Shown here: positions 42,801 to 55,359 of the stretch, one piece after another | Numbering within the stretch: position 1 is the stretch's first letter | How the letters are laid out: every line of letters begins with the position of its first letter | Source of the DNA: Bursaphelenchus xylophilus | Taxonomy: Eukaryota; Nematoda; Chromadorea; Rhabditida; Aphelenchoididae | Reading direction: 5' to 3' | Length of the DNA: 64,000 nucleotides | Assembly: GCA_904066235.2 (NCBI GenBank) | Contig: CAJFCV020000002.1 | Location: forward strand, 4,960,001 to 5,024,000 | Notes under the pieces: model-generated | What the model saw: the letters and a program-made list of their open reading frames with translations, nothing else | Database searches by the model: none | Told to the model about the DNA's origin: nothing | Translations under genes and position numbers: made by a program

Positions 42801-44264
42801 TTTGCCCGCTTAATTACTGCTCATAATTTCCTTGGCTGCCCTTCCAAAAACTTGGTCGTGAAAAAAATGTGGCTCTGGCCACGTGATGGGCCAACAATTA
42901 AAAAACCGGAAGTTTGAACGGTCTTTAATGGATTCCGGCCCAAAGAAATCGAATTGTAAAGATGGCAGATGACAGGGGAATGTTGCCAGAAACATGGAAA
43001 CAACATGTTGAAAGTGTTGGAAAATGGTCGGCATAATTACGACTGGGGAGGTCAAGCAGCGAACGTAAAGCTACATGTAGAAAAAACGCCTCTTTTTGGG
43101 ATTTTTTAGAGGAATAGTTCAAACTGCGGCAATCAAATTTTGTTTAAAGCAGCACAAATTGAAATTGGGACTTTCTAATAAGACATGCGAGATTTTTTCA
43201 CCAAGCTAAGGTTTGCCATTTTCAGCTTTCTTTTCATAGAAAGTGCCAAGATTTTCTAGGTTTGAAAGGAGATCCAGATCGACTTGTAAAATTTTTGAAA
43301 AACCGGGACTACTTCATGTCCTTCTCATGTGTTTGCTGTAAAAGATTCGCGACATTTTTTGGATGTAAAATACGTTGAAGTCACTCATAAGCTCCAAATC
43401 TTGCTTCAATAGCGCATAAACTCAAAATTTACTGCAGAAAAAAGCGCCCATGTGTTTTCTCCAAAATATTGAAAAATAAAATTGTAAAAACTTCCTTTTT
43501 CCTCAGCAATTGAAAACATGAACGGAATAAAAGGAATAAAATAATCATCCCCTCAGGGCATGTAAGCCCAAATTATCCTTCGAAAAATGCAGATCCCATC
43601 CAAAGGTCGCCCCTTCCTCCGAAAAACAAACCCATGATCCCGTTGCCCATCAGATAACCCATAAATAAATACTCCATGGGGGAAGTAATTGTCCATTTCT
43701 CCTCCTTCCAGCCGCCTTTCCCGAGGCCCGGTCGAACGTCGAAGGTCTTCTAATTTCCGGACAAGACTTTTTAAATGCAGATTTACATTTTTGCGGCCCG
43801 CGATTCCCTCAGGCAGAACGGAATAATCGATTGTTTTCGGTTGAACGGCAGGGTTCCGAGGGCCGGGATTTACAGCGAAATTGACGACATAAGGGTTCAG
43901 AAGGGCAAGTTACAACAGAAAGTTGATAGAGCGTGGAAATTAAGGAGTTTGAAATTTTAGGTGAGGGGGAGTATTGAACATAAAGATCAAGAATTAACAT
44001 CGCCAAAAATTAGAATATGCGGAGAAAAATGATGCACAGACTATGAGGAAACTTTTCAGATTGAAATTGGAGCTCTAACAAGGGAAGTCGTTCAGATCGC
44101 AAATGAGTTGAGCTATGGGACCGGTATATTCTGATTCTCCATATTCGAAAACGGTAAGAGCTAAAACAGTTTTTCCGTCTGGGCCCTAGTTTTCGAGAAA
44201 ATCAACCGTAAAGTTTGATCGGAAACTCCGCTAAATAATCCTCGCTCCGAAAGGCCTTTTGCAC

Positions 44265-44350
44265 AAGAGCCAAATGGCAGAGGGCGAGTGAAAACGCTCT
44301 CAAAATTCTTTTCTCCGGGATGCCGGGTGAGGTTCGAGCCCCGCTAGGAG
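44265..44350 (+). pseudogene. tRNA-like sequence in the left arm of FB3
   Basis: An A-box-like TGGCAGAGGGCG and a perfect B box GGTTCGAGCCCC are spaced as in a class-II tRNA with a long variable arm (TCCGGGATGCCGGG could form it). The acceptor stem is not clear. Confidence 0.5.
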
Positions 44351-44599
44351 CAAACCCTGATGTATAAATTCATTGTTGTTGCAAAGCAAGAAAAAATATT
44401 TTTCCTTTTACATACTTTGGAGAAAATATTGAAATGCATGCCAAATAGGCATATTTCTGCGCTGAACTCAAAAATGAAGTGTTTATTCCTAAAAAAACTA
44501 TTTGATCTAAAATTATTGAGGTACACTCCACCAAAAAATACTAAAAAATTTTTATTTTTTGTCATTTTCAATATCAAAGTTCTTTGGACATGGGTTTGA

Positions 44600-44690
44600 G
44601 CCTAGCGGGGCTCGAACCTTCCCCGGCATCCCGGACAAAAGAATTTTGAGAGCGTTTTCACTAGCCCTCTGCCATTTGGCTCTTGTTCAA
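44600..44690 (-). pseudogene. tRNA-like sequence in the right arm of FB3
   Basis: This is the inverted partner of the copy at 44265. The B box GGTTCGAGCCCC and the variable-arm hairpin are preserved, with several substitutions elsewhere. Confidence 0.5.
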
Positions 44691-46233
44691 AAGGCCTTTC
44701 GGAGCGAGGACTATTTAGCGGAGTTTCCGATCAAACTTTACGGTTGATTTTCTCGAAAACTAGGGCCCAGACGGAAAAACTGTTTTAGCTCTTACCGTTT
44801 TCGAATATGGAGAATCAGAATATACCGGTCCCGTAGCTCAACTCATTTGCGATCTGAACGACTTCCCTTGTAAGCAAAAATAAAAATTGAAATTCGAAAA
44901 TTTTTGAAGGTTTCTCGCGGAGCACTGGAACTAATCGCGCCGGGACCTAACGAAATACCGCAAATCTCATCTAAAACTGCCTTCTGGTATTCCAATTCTC
45001 ATCAATAAAAAATAATTAAATCGAGATAACTAGAGAAACCTCCTTCTAAAAACTAAAAGTACTAGAATCCTTATCCCATTTCTCCCCATCGACACTTAGT
45101 AAAGTAAATAACAACAGCTGACTTCATAGCCCATTGTCCCTTAGCTTAATTAATTTCCTAGTCCTTCCATTGGCCCCAAGGAGGACAGAAGATGTTTTAT
45201 TTACAAAGTTCGGTCTCGCAGTTACATATCCTCCATCAAAAATTGCAATTAAAGTCGGCCAAAAGGGGTCTAAATGTCACTCAAAGCAAGGGAATGCCCC
45301 TCAGGCACAAACTTTGGTAGTTTGAGGAGATCAACTGTAGGCTACTATATTATACTTTAGCATAGATGTTTTTGAGGCTTTTGGAAATCGAATTGAGAGA
45401 AGCGTGCAAAATTTTTTATTGAATCAGACGAGGGATGGAACACTAGCTATAAACACGATAATTTATTATTTTCTGTGAACCCAGCAATGTATTTTAGAGT
45501 TTTCTGAAAGTCAAAAAAACCCCCAAAATATTTTTGATAGCAAAACTGACGTCACAAACCTCACAACATCAGCTTTGACATCAGGGATCAAATTGTAGTA
45601 GATAGAAATCAAACTGAAAAATCAAAACATTGACGACGGTTTGAATACGAGTGATGGGGACCGTTCTGGAAATGCGACTTTCGTTGGACAATTTGGCTTA
45701 AAATTGTGTACGACTTACAAGAACACATCAATATATTGATCTAGATGAATTTTGGAAAGGGATTTCAACATAGTACCCAAAATTTTGAAGGGTCTAAGTG
45801 TGGTGCACAGTAGAAAAGGCTATTGAGAAAGGAAAGTTGCATGTTTCAATAGACTTTGAAACATGCAAAAATTATCTAATCTACCATCTTTTATCCGCCA
45901 ACCACAAACAAAAGTAGAAACTTTTCAAAAACTGCCAGTTGATAAAAAATTGATGGCTTTATCCAAAATAATAGAAATTAAAAAATAATTTTGTCTTAAT
46001 CTATCCTCAAACAACCCTGCACACAAGGCTACTTTGCTTACCTTGAAAATATCACGTTAAAATTTTAAAGTGCAATTTCTCCGCGAAATTTGCGACTTTT
46101 TGGCATTCCGTCACAAATTCCTTTTGTTGGCGGCCTCGAGCTTTTCGAAATATTCCCGAATTTCTTTTTCGAACATAACTTTCGTTCGGCTACCGTTCTT
46201 CTGTTGTTGTCCGTTTACCACTGGATTTTGCTC

Positions 46234-49008
46234 ATGGAGGACCAGACGATCAAGGTATTTGCCAGGGTAAAACCTGGAGATGAAGCGAAGCCTATTGTCA
46301 ACGTAGAATCGGACCAAAGCATTCTAATTGGTCGTGAAAAGAAGAGCTACACATTTGATCACACATTCCGACCACAATGTCAGCAGGTGAGTCCATTTTT
46401 TGTGTTTTATACATCAATTTAATGATTTAACGTTATTTTTTGTGTTTTAGGTCCAAATCTTCGAGAAGGTTGGAAAGGCAATCTTGAACGGAGTCCTCGA
46501 AGGATTCAATGGGACGATATTCGCTTATGGTCAAACTGGATCTGGGAAGACCTACACGATGAATGGACCTGATATCCAGGACCCGATCAAAAAGGGTCTG
46601 ATTCCCCGATGTCTAGAATATCTTTTTGATAACTTAGAGCAAAAGAAGCGGACGGTAAGATAAACTATTTTTTGTATTTTTTTATGTTTAGGTATCATGG
46701 ACAACATAATTTCTTTCAGAACTCCGACACTTTTTCATATGAAGTGACCTGCTCGTTTGTCGAGCTTTATAACGAGACGATCTATGACCTCCTCGACTCA
46801 ACCAACCAGCCGAAAATACGAATGAACCTAAATAAAGTTGTAGCGCTGGAAGGTGCCTGCACCTACATTGTCAGTGATGTAAATCAAGTGATTCATCTGA
46901 TACGGAAAGGATGCCACAACAGACACGTAGCTGAGACAAAAATGAACCGTGAAAGTTCACGGAGTCATTCGATCTTCATTATCAGTGTTCAAATGAAGAA
47001 AGAAGAAGATGGAGTGGTTAATTTGAAGACTGCTCAACTAAATTTGGTGGATTTGGCTGGATCAGAACGTCAGAAACATAGTAAAGCGGAAGGAGAGAGA
47101 CTCAAGGTACGTCTTAGTGATTTTTTCTTTTGTTTTTAGGGATAAGTTTGAAAATTATATTAGATTTGCGATCAACTTGGTGTAGAGGTAACATCCTGGT
47201 TTTTCAGGAAGCCGGCCACATAAACAAGTCACTATCGACGCTGGCTAGAGTAATCAGGGCGTTGTCTTCGCAACAAACCCACATACCATATCGCGACTCG
47301 ATTCTCACTCACCTTCTCACTGACTCTCTTGGGGGTAATTCCAGGACCGCATTTGTCCTTACGATGCATCAAGGGGAGAAGTAAGTGACTTGACTTAACT
47401 TGTGGCCGAGCGTACTAAAATCATTTGTAAATTCCATCGTTTATAATGTTATTTTAGATTCATCGAGACGACGATTTCAACTGCACAATTTGGAAATACT
47501 CTGAAGTTGATCGAGAATAAGGCCCATGCCAATGAAGATGTTATATGTGAGAGCTGGAAGTTGGAAATGGCTCGTCAACACCAGCTAAACAAGGATAAAA
47601 TCAGTAAGTTTGTGGTTGAAAATATTCTGTTTAATTTGATCATGGCTACGTTAATTGTTGTAGATCAACTTCAAATGGCATTAGACGAAGCATTGGAGAA
47701 GAACCGGAAAGAGAAAGAAGCGTTTGAAGAATCGTTTGCTAAATTGAAACAAGAATACGACGAGAAGCTGAGTGAGAAGGCGCAGGAGTACAAGAATTTG
47801 GAGCGTAGTTACAATCACAACAAGGAAAAGATAATTGCGTTGGCCAAGGGATCGGTCAAAATTGAGAAATACTCCTCGGTGAAGAGAGAGAACGTAGCAT
47901 TACAGGCAAAGGTTAATGAATTGATGGGAGAAGTGGAAAAGATGGCCAATAAGTTGATGGAGACAGAGGCCGAATTGGAGGAAGAAAAGATACGACGAGA
48001 CGATTCTGAGGAACTTTTGGATGTAAGTCGAGATTTTGTTGTTGTTTTTTGGGATCATGGGTAATAAAAACAGTAGTTTTAGAGCCCCCAAATTGTCAAG
48101 AAAAACAAGTACAGACGAATGACGATGTTTGATATCACGGATCGACAGGACTGTTTGGAAAGGCGGGTCAAGAGACTGACCGACACCTCGATGCTCCTCA
48201 ATGAGGATGGAGATGCTCTGTCGGATAAGGAGATGGAAAAGGAAAACGACAAAGAATCAAATGAGAAGACAAAGAAACCGGAAGTTATTGCGACGAATTA
48301 CACCGGCTTCTTGGACAAGGTGAAGATGGCGAAGGACGAAAAACTAATGGTCATCAAAAGGATTAATGAGGTGATCAAAGACGAATTGAAGAGATTGACG
48401 GAGAAGGAGGTTGCCGATTACAATGAGAGAATGAGCCAGGCGATAAAAAAATACGATGAAAAGATGGAAGCTTTCGAAAAAAGTCAGACAAATTATATTA
48501 CGACTATACACAGGCTTAAAGAGGTAGGTCAAAGAAGTATAGGCTTGTATGTGTAAGGGTTTTTTTTTGTCTTTGAAGCACATGGAATTCTTGACGAAAA
48601 TTCGGAAGGGTAGTTTCTAGAGGGACTTTTTGGAAAAAGAAATTTGCGAAAAGTGAAAAGGAAGAGCCGCCGGAGCGGATCCCATGTGGTCTAGTGGTTA
48701 GGATTCGTGGCTTTCACCCACGCGGCCCGGGTTCGATTCCCGGCATGGGAAGAATTCTTTTTTTGACTTTGGAAATTCATAACATAAGTCAAAATTGTAA
48801 TAAAATAATTGTTTTTACTTTGCAGGAACTTCAGTCCACCCAAAGAGAACGCGACGATCTCTTCTTGCAAGCCACCGAGAACCTGGGACATCAAAATAAC
48901 AAACAGAAGATCTCATATGTCAACAAATTAAGGGAAAAGAATATTGATCTAACAAATGAGAATGCTGAACTGAAGGAAAAAATATATCTAATGGAGCATG
49001 TACAATGA
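46234..49008 (+). CDS. kinesin-12 family motor (KIF15/KLP-18-like)
   Basis: Eight exons (46234..46386, 46451..46654, 46720..47106, 47208..47380, 47458..47603, 47664..48022, 48083..48523, 48826..49008) give 681 residues. The N-terminal motor has the P-loop GQTGSGKT (78-85), NRESSRSH (switch I), DLAGSE (switch II) and [23 protein letters not shown] is closest to KIF15. After residue ~370 the protein is coiled coil, rich in Glu/Lys, to the end. KIF15 is a plus-end spindle motor; C. elegans KLP-18 organises acentrosomal meiotic spindles. At 681 residues the tail is shorter than in KIF15. The start is the first in-frame ATG before the motor; a longer in-frame upstream ORF exists but is unlike the family. 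Intron 7 contains a tRNA gene. Confidence 0.93.
48680..48750 (+). tRNA. tRNA-Glu (UUC)
   Basis: The 71-nt sequence folds as a complete cloverleaf. The acceptor is TCCCATG/CATGGGA, the anticodon stem CGTGG/CCACG around CTTTCAC (anticodon TTC), and the T-arm CCGGG-TTCGATT-CCCGG. The B box GGTTCGATTCC is perfect, and TTTTTTTG starting near 48757 can terminate Pol III. It is in intron 7 of the kinesin-12 gene, on the same strand. Confidence 0.97.
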
Positions 49009-49211
49009 AGGTAAAGTATACTGTATAACTGTGAGCTTTAAAGCAATAAATATTTTTAACTGTTATTTTTTGTCGATCCTCGAAGAAACCCTTGAGGTTG
49101 TTTACACCTCCAGATGTAAATATAACGTGGATAGGGTAAGTAATATTCTCGAGCTCGAGAAAATATCAGCTTTATTATCCCATTTATTTACATGACTTCA
49201 GAATTCCTCTT

Positions 49212-52200
49212 TTAATTATTATTGCCATCAAGCTCATCGAAATGTCTGAGCAAAACCTCGGTATAGTTAATTTCCAGGTCCAATGTGGCCAGAGGCAACA
49301 TGTCCACGTCATAAACTGAAAAGATTTCGGTAAAAAAAGACATTGTTTTAGGTAAAGCAAGTATAATATAGTTTGCTTACAAGTTAAAACTTGATTTTTA
49401 TTTCCAATGACTTCGTCCAAATCCAGAAATCCTTCGCCTAGATCTTCGACTTCTTCTTGGTCGTTGTTCTCCAATACCATCACAAATTTCATTCTATAAA
49501 CAAAATCGAGTTCGTGATGACAAAGAGGGAAGCGCTCGAGATTTTATGGCCAGACCTTTTTTTAATTTCCGTGAATCCTCAAGGCGACCAAGATATTCAA
49601 CAAAACCATAGTAATAACAGAAGATCCTTACCGTATGCTCAAATCCATCCATTGTTTTAAAAGCGCGATTCTCTTCCAATCTAATTCATAAGTGTGTGCC
49701 GAGTTGAAATCAGCCGTCTGCTTCGAATTCCGAGGGATTTCGATACTATTAGCTGTCTGGCAATCTTCTCTGTCAAAATCAAGGAAGTTCCATTCGATGA
49801 AAATCATCGTATGATCGTACTCTTGATTCAATAACGGCGATTTCTCGTCTACTCTCAGACTCTGCACTATTAGTTCTACACTCGCGCCTTCGGGGATTTC
49901 ATCTGGATGGGATATTCGCTCCTAAAATATTATTTTTTACTACATAAGTATTAGATCAAAAGTAGGAAAAAAAACTGCAGGTCTTACAGTTTCCGACACA
50001 ACTCGTAAACTCGAATGCCCTGAGGCTAAACTCAGGTTTGGTTGGTTCTTTTGCAAGTGTTTTCGAAGAGGTTTTCCATCAGCTGAACGGGCACTGCTCT
50101 CCGCAAAACTTGAGGTATCACTGGCTAAATTAAGACGACTTTTATCAAAAAATCTCATCATTTTATGGCTTCCAATTAAAAAAAGTCTTACGAGGGATTG
50201 AGAGATGCAACGGCTCGGTGAATTCCACAATCCTGGGTCCTTTTTTGTCCTCTTCGCCATTACTTTCTTCTTCATCTTCGTTCTTTTCCTCGTCTTCCAC
50301 TTCAATTTCCTCCTCCAACTCTTTGATGGAGGGTCTTCTCTCTTCCGCAGTAAAAGTAGCCGTGCTTTCTACGGATTCCTCGGAGTCACTGACTTCTGAA
50401 TCCTTTTCTTTCATCAATTCCAGAGATAATCTTCGATTTAAAGCGACTGGATCTACTCCTTCGAATCGCTTGGCTGGGATTGGCACTTCCGTTTTTGGGG
50501 ATTCAAGGACGATGACTTCTGAGTCCGTGTCCTTTTTGTTCGAATCGTATTTGAGAGGGCGATCCAAGTTTACAACAAGGCCTTCATCGGATGACGGAGA
50601 AGAAGACGGCGGGGAGGAGACTCTTTGAGGTTCTACAGGTTTTTGCGGAGGTAGTTCACGGGATACTGGCCGCGGCGGGCCCTGAGAGGGCGCGGGAAGT
50701 CCTTCGCGAGGTGCTGCTTCAGGTATCTCACGAGCTAGGCCACGAGCTTGTGAAACTTCTGGAGGTTTATCAGCTAAAGTTCGGGGCTTGGCTTGAGGCA
50801 GATCAGGTTTTGGTCTCAATCTTGCAGGCTCTTGCGGTTCATCGATTTCTTTTATAATCATAGAAGCTGACTCCGCGATGCTCTAAAAATAATATTGATG
50901 CCTTTAGAAGACCTTTCCAACATACTTCAGGGATCTCCTTGTACTTGTAATCAAATTCCCAGTAGACACTGACTTCAATTGTCGATTCCGTAGGCTCTCC
51001 ATTGCTCTAAATTACATATGTTATGCATGATACATAAAAATATAAAATTTATGTTAAAAATAAATATGAAATTCCTTACCAGTAGCAATTTCAGACTCTT
51101 ATTGATCTTGGTATTCCTTGCCAACGGGAATAGTCTGAGATCAGCCTTCAACAATCCGTTATATCCAGCTTTATTTGTTGCACTTGGATCTTGAACCACA
51201 TAAAATGTCATCGTCTAAAAATAATAGTCGTCTTGAACATAAAAGTGGACTTACACTCTCTTTCAAGTAGCTATGGACTCCTTCCGAATTGGGGAGGTTA
51301 AAAGTTTGGGTATGATTGTATTCCGGGTTGGGGTTGGATGATAATATTTTAGTTGATTGAGGTGGAAAATCGAATATTTGATATGCAATATAAGTCGAGG
51401 GCGTGTCTGAAATACGATTATAAATTTGTTGAATCAACCTTTTACCTGTTCCAAAAGCCGAATCAAGATTTTGAGCTCGATGAACATGAACAATGAGACG
51501 ATTTATGTCATCAACATCAGTTTCATCGGCCGGTATCATTGAATTGGCCAACATTCGACGCTGAAAATCGAATATTAAGAGAAATCCTTTGTAAAATACG
51601 TCGCTTCCAGTCGTCAGACTTACATTTTGTTGCTTCAAAGCCTGTAGCAAGTCTTCGGGGACGTTAATACTGTAATCAAGATTAGCAATAATCTTGTTTT
51701 TCTTATCCACAAACTCGACGATCCCTTTGATTTTGTGTTGTTTTTTAGGGCCGAGCAAATCCTTCAATGATATTCTGGACTCAGCAATCTTCTGATAACT
51801 TGTCCCACTTGTTTCATAAAGTTCAAGATTGATTCCATCCTAAAACAATATAAATTAATACAGCAAAACTGCTGAAAATAAATCTTAAAAACAAATTAAG
51901 ATCCAAAAATCGTCTAAATTTAGCCTGGAACTCATTTTAAGGACGTTCTGTAACCTACCGTAGACAAATAATGGATCAGAAGATCGGATACGACCAGTTC
52001 ATACGAGGTCGAAAAGGCCACCCCAGAATCCAAGCCATTGAAAATTTGAGTTGTCGCAATTTCAAAATCAAAAAACTCCACGCAAATGAAAAATCGAGGG
52101 GCCTTGGGGGACAAAAGATCGGAAAGATTCTCGTTGAACACCTTGATCTTGTTGATGTCAAACTTCATTTCCGGTTGATTTAGGGATGAAATCTTCTAAA

Positions 52201-54156
52201 ATGCAAAAAATATCGCTACTCGTGACACACAATATAAAATACGGTAATATTTTTAGTCATCGTCAACAATATTTTCGCTTGCACAGTGCAGATCTTTAGT
52301 CAGAAAAATTTTGCACAGTGCGGCTAAACACTTACTTCCGAGACCTTATAAGTGAAGAAATCCCCTCCGGCAACCGCTCTCAGTTGATTTTCTAGGACTT
52401 CGATTTGACGTTTTAGGTTAGTAATCGTTTCTCTCATCGAATCCAACTCTCGTTGATGCTCTTGCTTCAAGGTTTCATTTTCACCATTCAATTTTTGATT
52501 CTGAGAGTAAATTACAGTAATCCTCTTATGCTTACTTCAACTCCGAGCTCTTTGTTGATCTCATATTCACTGGCGACCATCCTTCGTGTCTTCTCGAGTT
52601 CATTATACATCTCATTGTACATCTGCTGCCATCTGAAGTAATTTCAAAAGCTACAGTAACCCTTTGACAAAGACATTTAGAAAATTAAAAAATAGCGTCA
52701 AATAATCTGTCAAGTAGGCTTGGTATCTTTTTTGGCTTACTTTGTATTCCGCTCATAGCTGCTGTCACTCCCGGTCCCCGTTAGATGACTATCTACCATA
52801 TTCGTAATGTCATCATAGAGTCGATCAAGCACATTATCCTTCTCTTTCCGCCCTCTCACCTCTCTCTCAGGCTGTGGTCTTGCCTTCGGCCTACTTTCTT
52901 GTTGTTTGAACTCAAATTTCTTCGACTGTTTATATAATTCTTTGTAATCCCTCTCCAGATTTCCGTAATTCCTCTTCATTTGACTTTTTTCATTCTCCAA
53001 GCGTTGAATTACACTTGTCAGCTGGTCAATCTGGGCTTTTAGCTCATTGATATTACCATCAACTAAGCCGACATTTGATCTTAATGAGCTGAAACTAAAA
53101 TTTTGAGATTTGCTGGTATCAATATCTAATCCATAAAGAACTTAATGTCCTTACCTCTCAATTAGCTGTTTATTGGCTTGCTTAAGGCTCTCCAATTCAT
53201 CTTTCAGCTGTTTTAACTCTTGCCTGACCACTTGAGTTGAAGTTTGACTCGATTCTGATGATTTTTGGACCTCTGATTTTAACCTTGAAGTAGATTGTTC
53301 CAGGGCTCTGACTGATCTTCTGGACTGCTCAAGCTCGTTGTTCAGCGATTGATTAATATTTTTTAGCTTTTCTATTTGCTAAATCATCAAAAACGTGATT
53401 AAAAAGCAAAACAAATTATAGGAACTTTCAAAAAACTCTAAACCTGTTAGTGTAACGTACTTTACTTTTGTTCTCCACGTCGTATCTTGCAACTTCTAAT
53501 CGCTCTCTTTCCTCCCTAAGCTCTTTGTTCAATTTGATGATGACAGTTTTTTCTCCGATCCCTTGTAGTCTAAATTTAGCCATACAATTTCAAACCTCAA
53601 ACTTACAGTACAGATCTCTCGTCATTGTTATTAATCTCAATCTGACCCGTAGTTTGTGGTCTGGAGATAACATTGCGCTCTTCCGGATCTCTATCCTGAT
53701 GATTTTTCTCAGTCAAATGTCCGGTTTGAGCGGTCCTCGGTCTCTGAGACACTCTTGAAGTTAACGAGTTTACTGTAGCCGATTGGGCCGAAGGTTTTGT
53801 GTAAGCGAGCAGTTGATGCTTTAGAGAATGGAGCTAAGATCTCCAAATTACTTAATTAGAGTCCAAACCCACCTTTTCGTTTAGAAACTTGTTCTTCCTT
53901 TCGAGTTCCCTCACATTCTCATCAATAATATTCTCCTTGTTCATAACCGACTTCCTCAACCTTCCATTTAGACTATAAAACTTTATAAAATACGGTTTTT
54001 TTCAACTTACACTTTGAGTTCCTTCTCCAAGGCCACATTCCGTTGACCCAGTTCCAAATTCCGGGCGTACGTTGTATGAAATCGATCTTCCAATTCAGGT
54101 CGAGACCACTTTTCGACCGGCAATCTGACCGCACGACCCTCCACTTTATTGCTCAT
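49212..54156 (-). CDS. mks-5: RPGRIP1L/MKS5-like ciliary transition-zone scaffold
   Basis: Nineteen exons give about 1228 residues in one frame: 54011..54156, 53873..53972, 53607..53833, 53461..53569, 53155..53378, 52741..53088, 52536..52632, 52336..52500, 51959..52195, 51624..51839, 51446..51560, 51255..51406, 51080..51214, 50926..51006, 50192..50882, 49988..50124, 49632..49921, 49381..49493, 49212..49315. The N-terminus has the RPGRIP1-type RPELEDRF motif and then long coiled coils to about residue 480. A first C2 domain (APRFFICVEFFDFE, TSYELVVSDLLIHYL), a second C2, a long acidic/Pro-rich linker and a C-terminal C2-like RPGR-interaction domain (HTMIFIEWNFLDF) follow. In worms MKS-5 assembles the transition-zone gate of sensory cilia. 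Confidence 0.88.
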
Positions 54157-54469
54157 GGGAAAGACTGCGCACCTGGCATCTCGCGGCTTTCTTGGAAAAA
54201 TTTCGGCCGAGAAATCTCCTAGGAAACAAACTATCGCCCATGTATTTTAGAGTTTCGGATCTCACTTATCTTATTCGTATTAAATAATAATCTCATAATA
54301 TTCGTCGATAATTTATTAAATAGAACAAGTAAAAACAAGGTCGAGATCAAAATGATCGTCACCAAAAAGAATGAGAACATAAAAACCATCGAGGAGAAAT
54401 CGAGGAAACGAATCCAACGGACATCTAAAATAATGTCCCGGGATATCGAGAAAGATAATCAACAACGAT
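54157..54469. other. 313-bp spacer between Sm D1 and MKS-5
   Basis: Both flanking genes are on the minus strand. This spacer holds the Sm D1 3' UTR and the MKS-5 5' region. I see no gene in it. The short distance would allow operon-type co-transcription, which I cannot confirm. Confidence 0.5.
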
Positions 54470-54854
54470 CTAATGACGCCCTCGGATGCCACGACCTCTG
54501 CCTCGACCACCACGACCTCGAGCTCCGGCAAATCGACTCTTTCCGCGAGCTGGCTTCTTCTTGGGCTCGTCGTCCATCAACAAAGTGTCCAGGGCTAATG
54601 TATCGGGAAGAATAATGTAACGGATGTTGTTTCCTAAAAGAATAGATCAACAAAAAAGGATGGACCTTACCTCTGATCGAAACGCTGTCCATCGACAACT
54701 GATCTTTTCCTTTGAAGGTCATTTTTACGTTCTTCAAATGCATATTCATGGCCACATCAACACCAATGATGGTACCCGTAACTTGAGTGCCGTTCTTCAG
54801 TTCGATTTCCACCGTCTCGTGGCACAACTTCATCAAGAATCGTACTAACTTCAT
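54470..54854 (-). CDS. small nuclear ribonucleoprotein Sm D1
   Basis: Two exons (54671..54854 and 54470..54633) encode 115 residues starting [10 protein letters not shown]. The Sm1 motif [15 protein letters not shown] and Sm2 motif [16 protein letters not shown] follow, and the C-terminal tail is rich in RG repeats ([11 protein letters not shown]) as in SNRPD1. It forms the Sm ring on spliceosomal snRNAs and, in nematodes, on SL RNAs. A TTTTTTTCAG acceptor lies just before the start codon. Confidence 0.97.
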
Positions 54855-55359
54855 CTTTGTTGAAGTTGAGGTCTGAAAAAAAATACTTTTGGCCAAAATA
54901 CCAAAAGGCTTTACGCGAAAACCCAATAAAAGTAACGCGTAAAATTACGAGATTATTTAGAGATATACCCAGCAAGCCGGGGATTACATAAAAAGACGCG
55001 GGAAAATAATTCTTTCCCTCATCAGAAAACCCCACCTAAAGCAATATACAACAGTCCTGTCAAATAAAATAAAACGAAAAGAAAAACAAGATGAATCCTA
55101 GATATACATGCACTTGCACCATGGCTTCACAACAATGTCGCGCGTAAAATACAAAAAAAAATCTGGAGAAAAATGTAGAAATTTCATTTTGGCGAAATCT
55201 TTCGTGGTGGGACGTATCCAAAAAAGGTCTGAAAAATTGGTCAGTGCGATAAAATAAATAAATAAACAAGGAAATAATTTTTTCTCTACGCGTACGTAGA
55301 GCTCTACGTCTTCGCAACAATCTGCTTGCATAGAAAATTGTTTATTCAAGTTCTCTAAG
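54855..55359. other. divergent promoter region between Sm D1 and COQ7
   Basis: About 500 bp separate start codons on opposite strands. It probably contains both promoters. ORFs inside it overlap each other on the minus strand and have no recognised similarity. Confidence 0.5.

Larger units (their letters stand above)
44079..44870. mobile_element. Tc4/Tc5-like fold-back element FB3 with a tRNA-like copy in each arm
   Basis: Inverted arms of about 280 bp (44079-44360 and 44592-44870) flank an AT-rich centre of about 230 bp. The ends start CAAGGGAAGTCGTTC. The flanking direct repeat is TAA (44076-44078 and 44871-44873), giving target CTAAG. It lies in the gene-poor region between PDE3 and kinesin-12 and has no transposase. 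Confidence 0.88.
39838..46233. other. gene-poor region upstream of PDE3, about 6.4 kb
   Basis: No ORF here has recognisable similarity or convincing exon structure. Short ORFs at 40315..40584, 41107..41628 and 42043..42345 were inspected and look incidental. The segment contains the fold-back element FB3 (44079..44870) and is otherwise unassigned. It could hold upstream non-coding exons or enhancers for PDE3 and the kinesin-12 promoter. Confidence 0.45.

Noticed and set aside
50218..50857. Long plus-strand ORFs rich in serine
   Set aside because: Antisense to the acidic linker exon of MKS-5; shadow frames.
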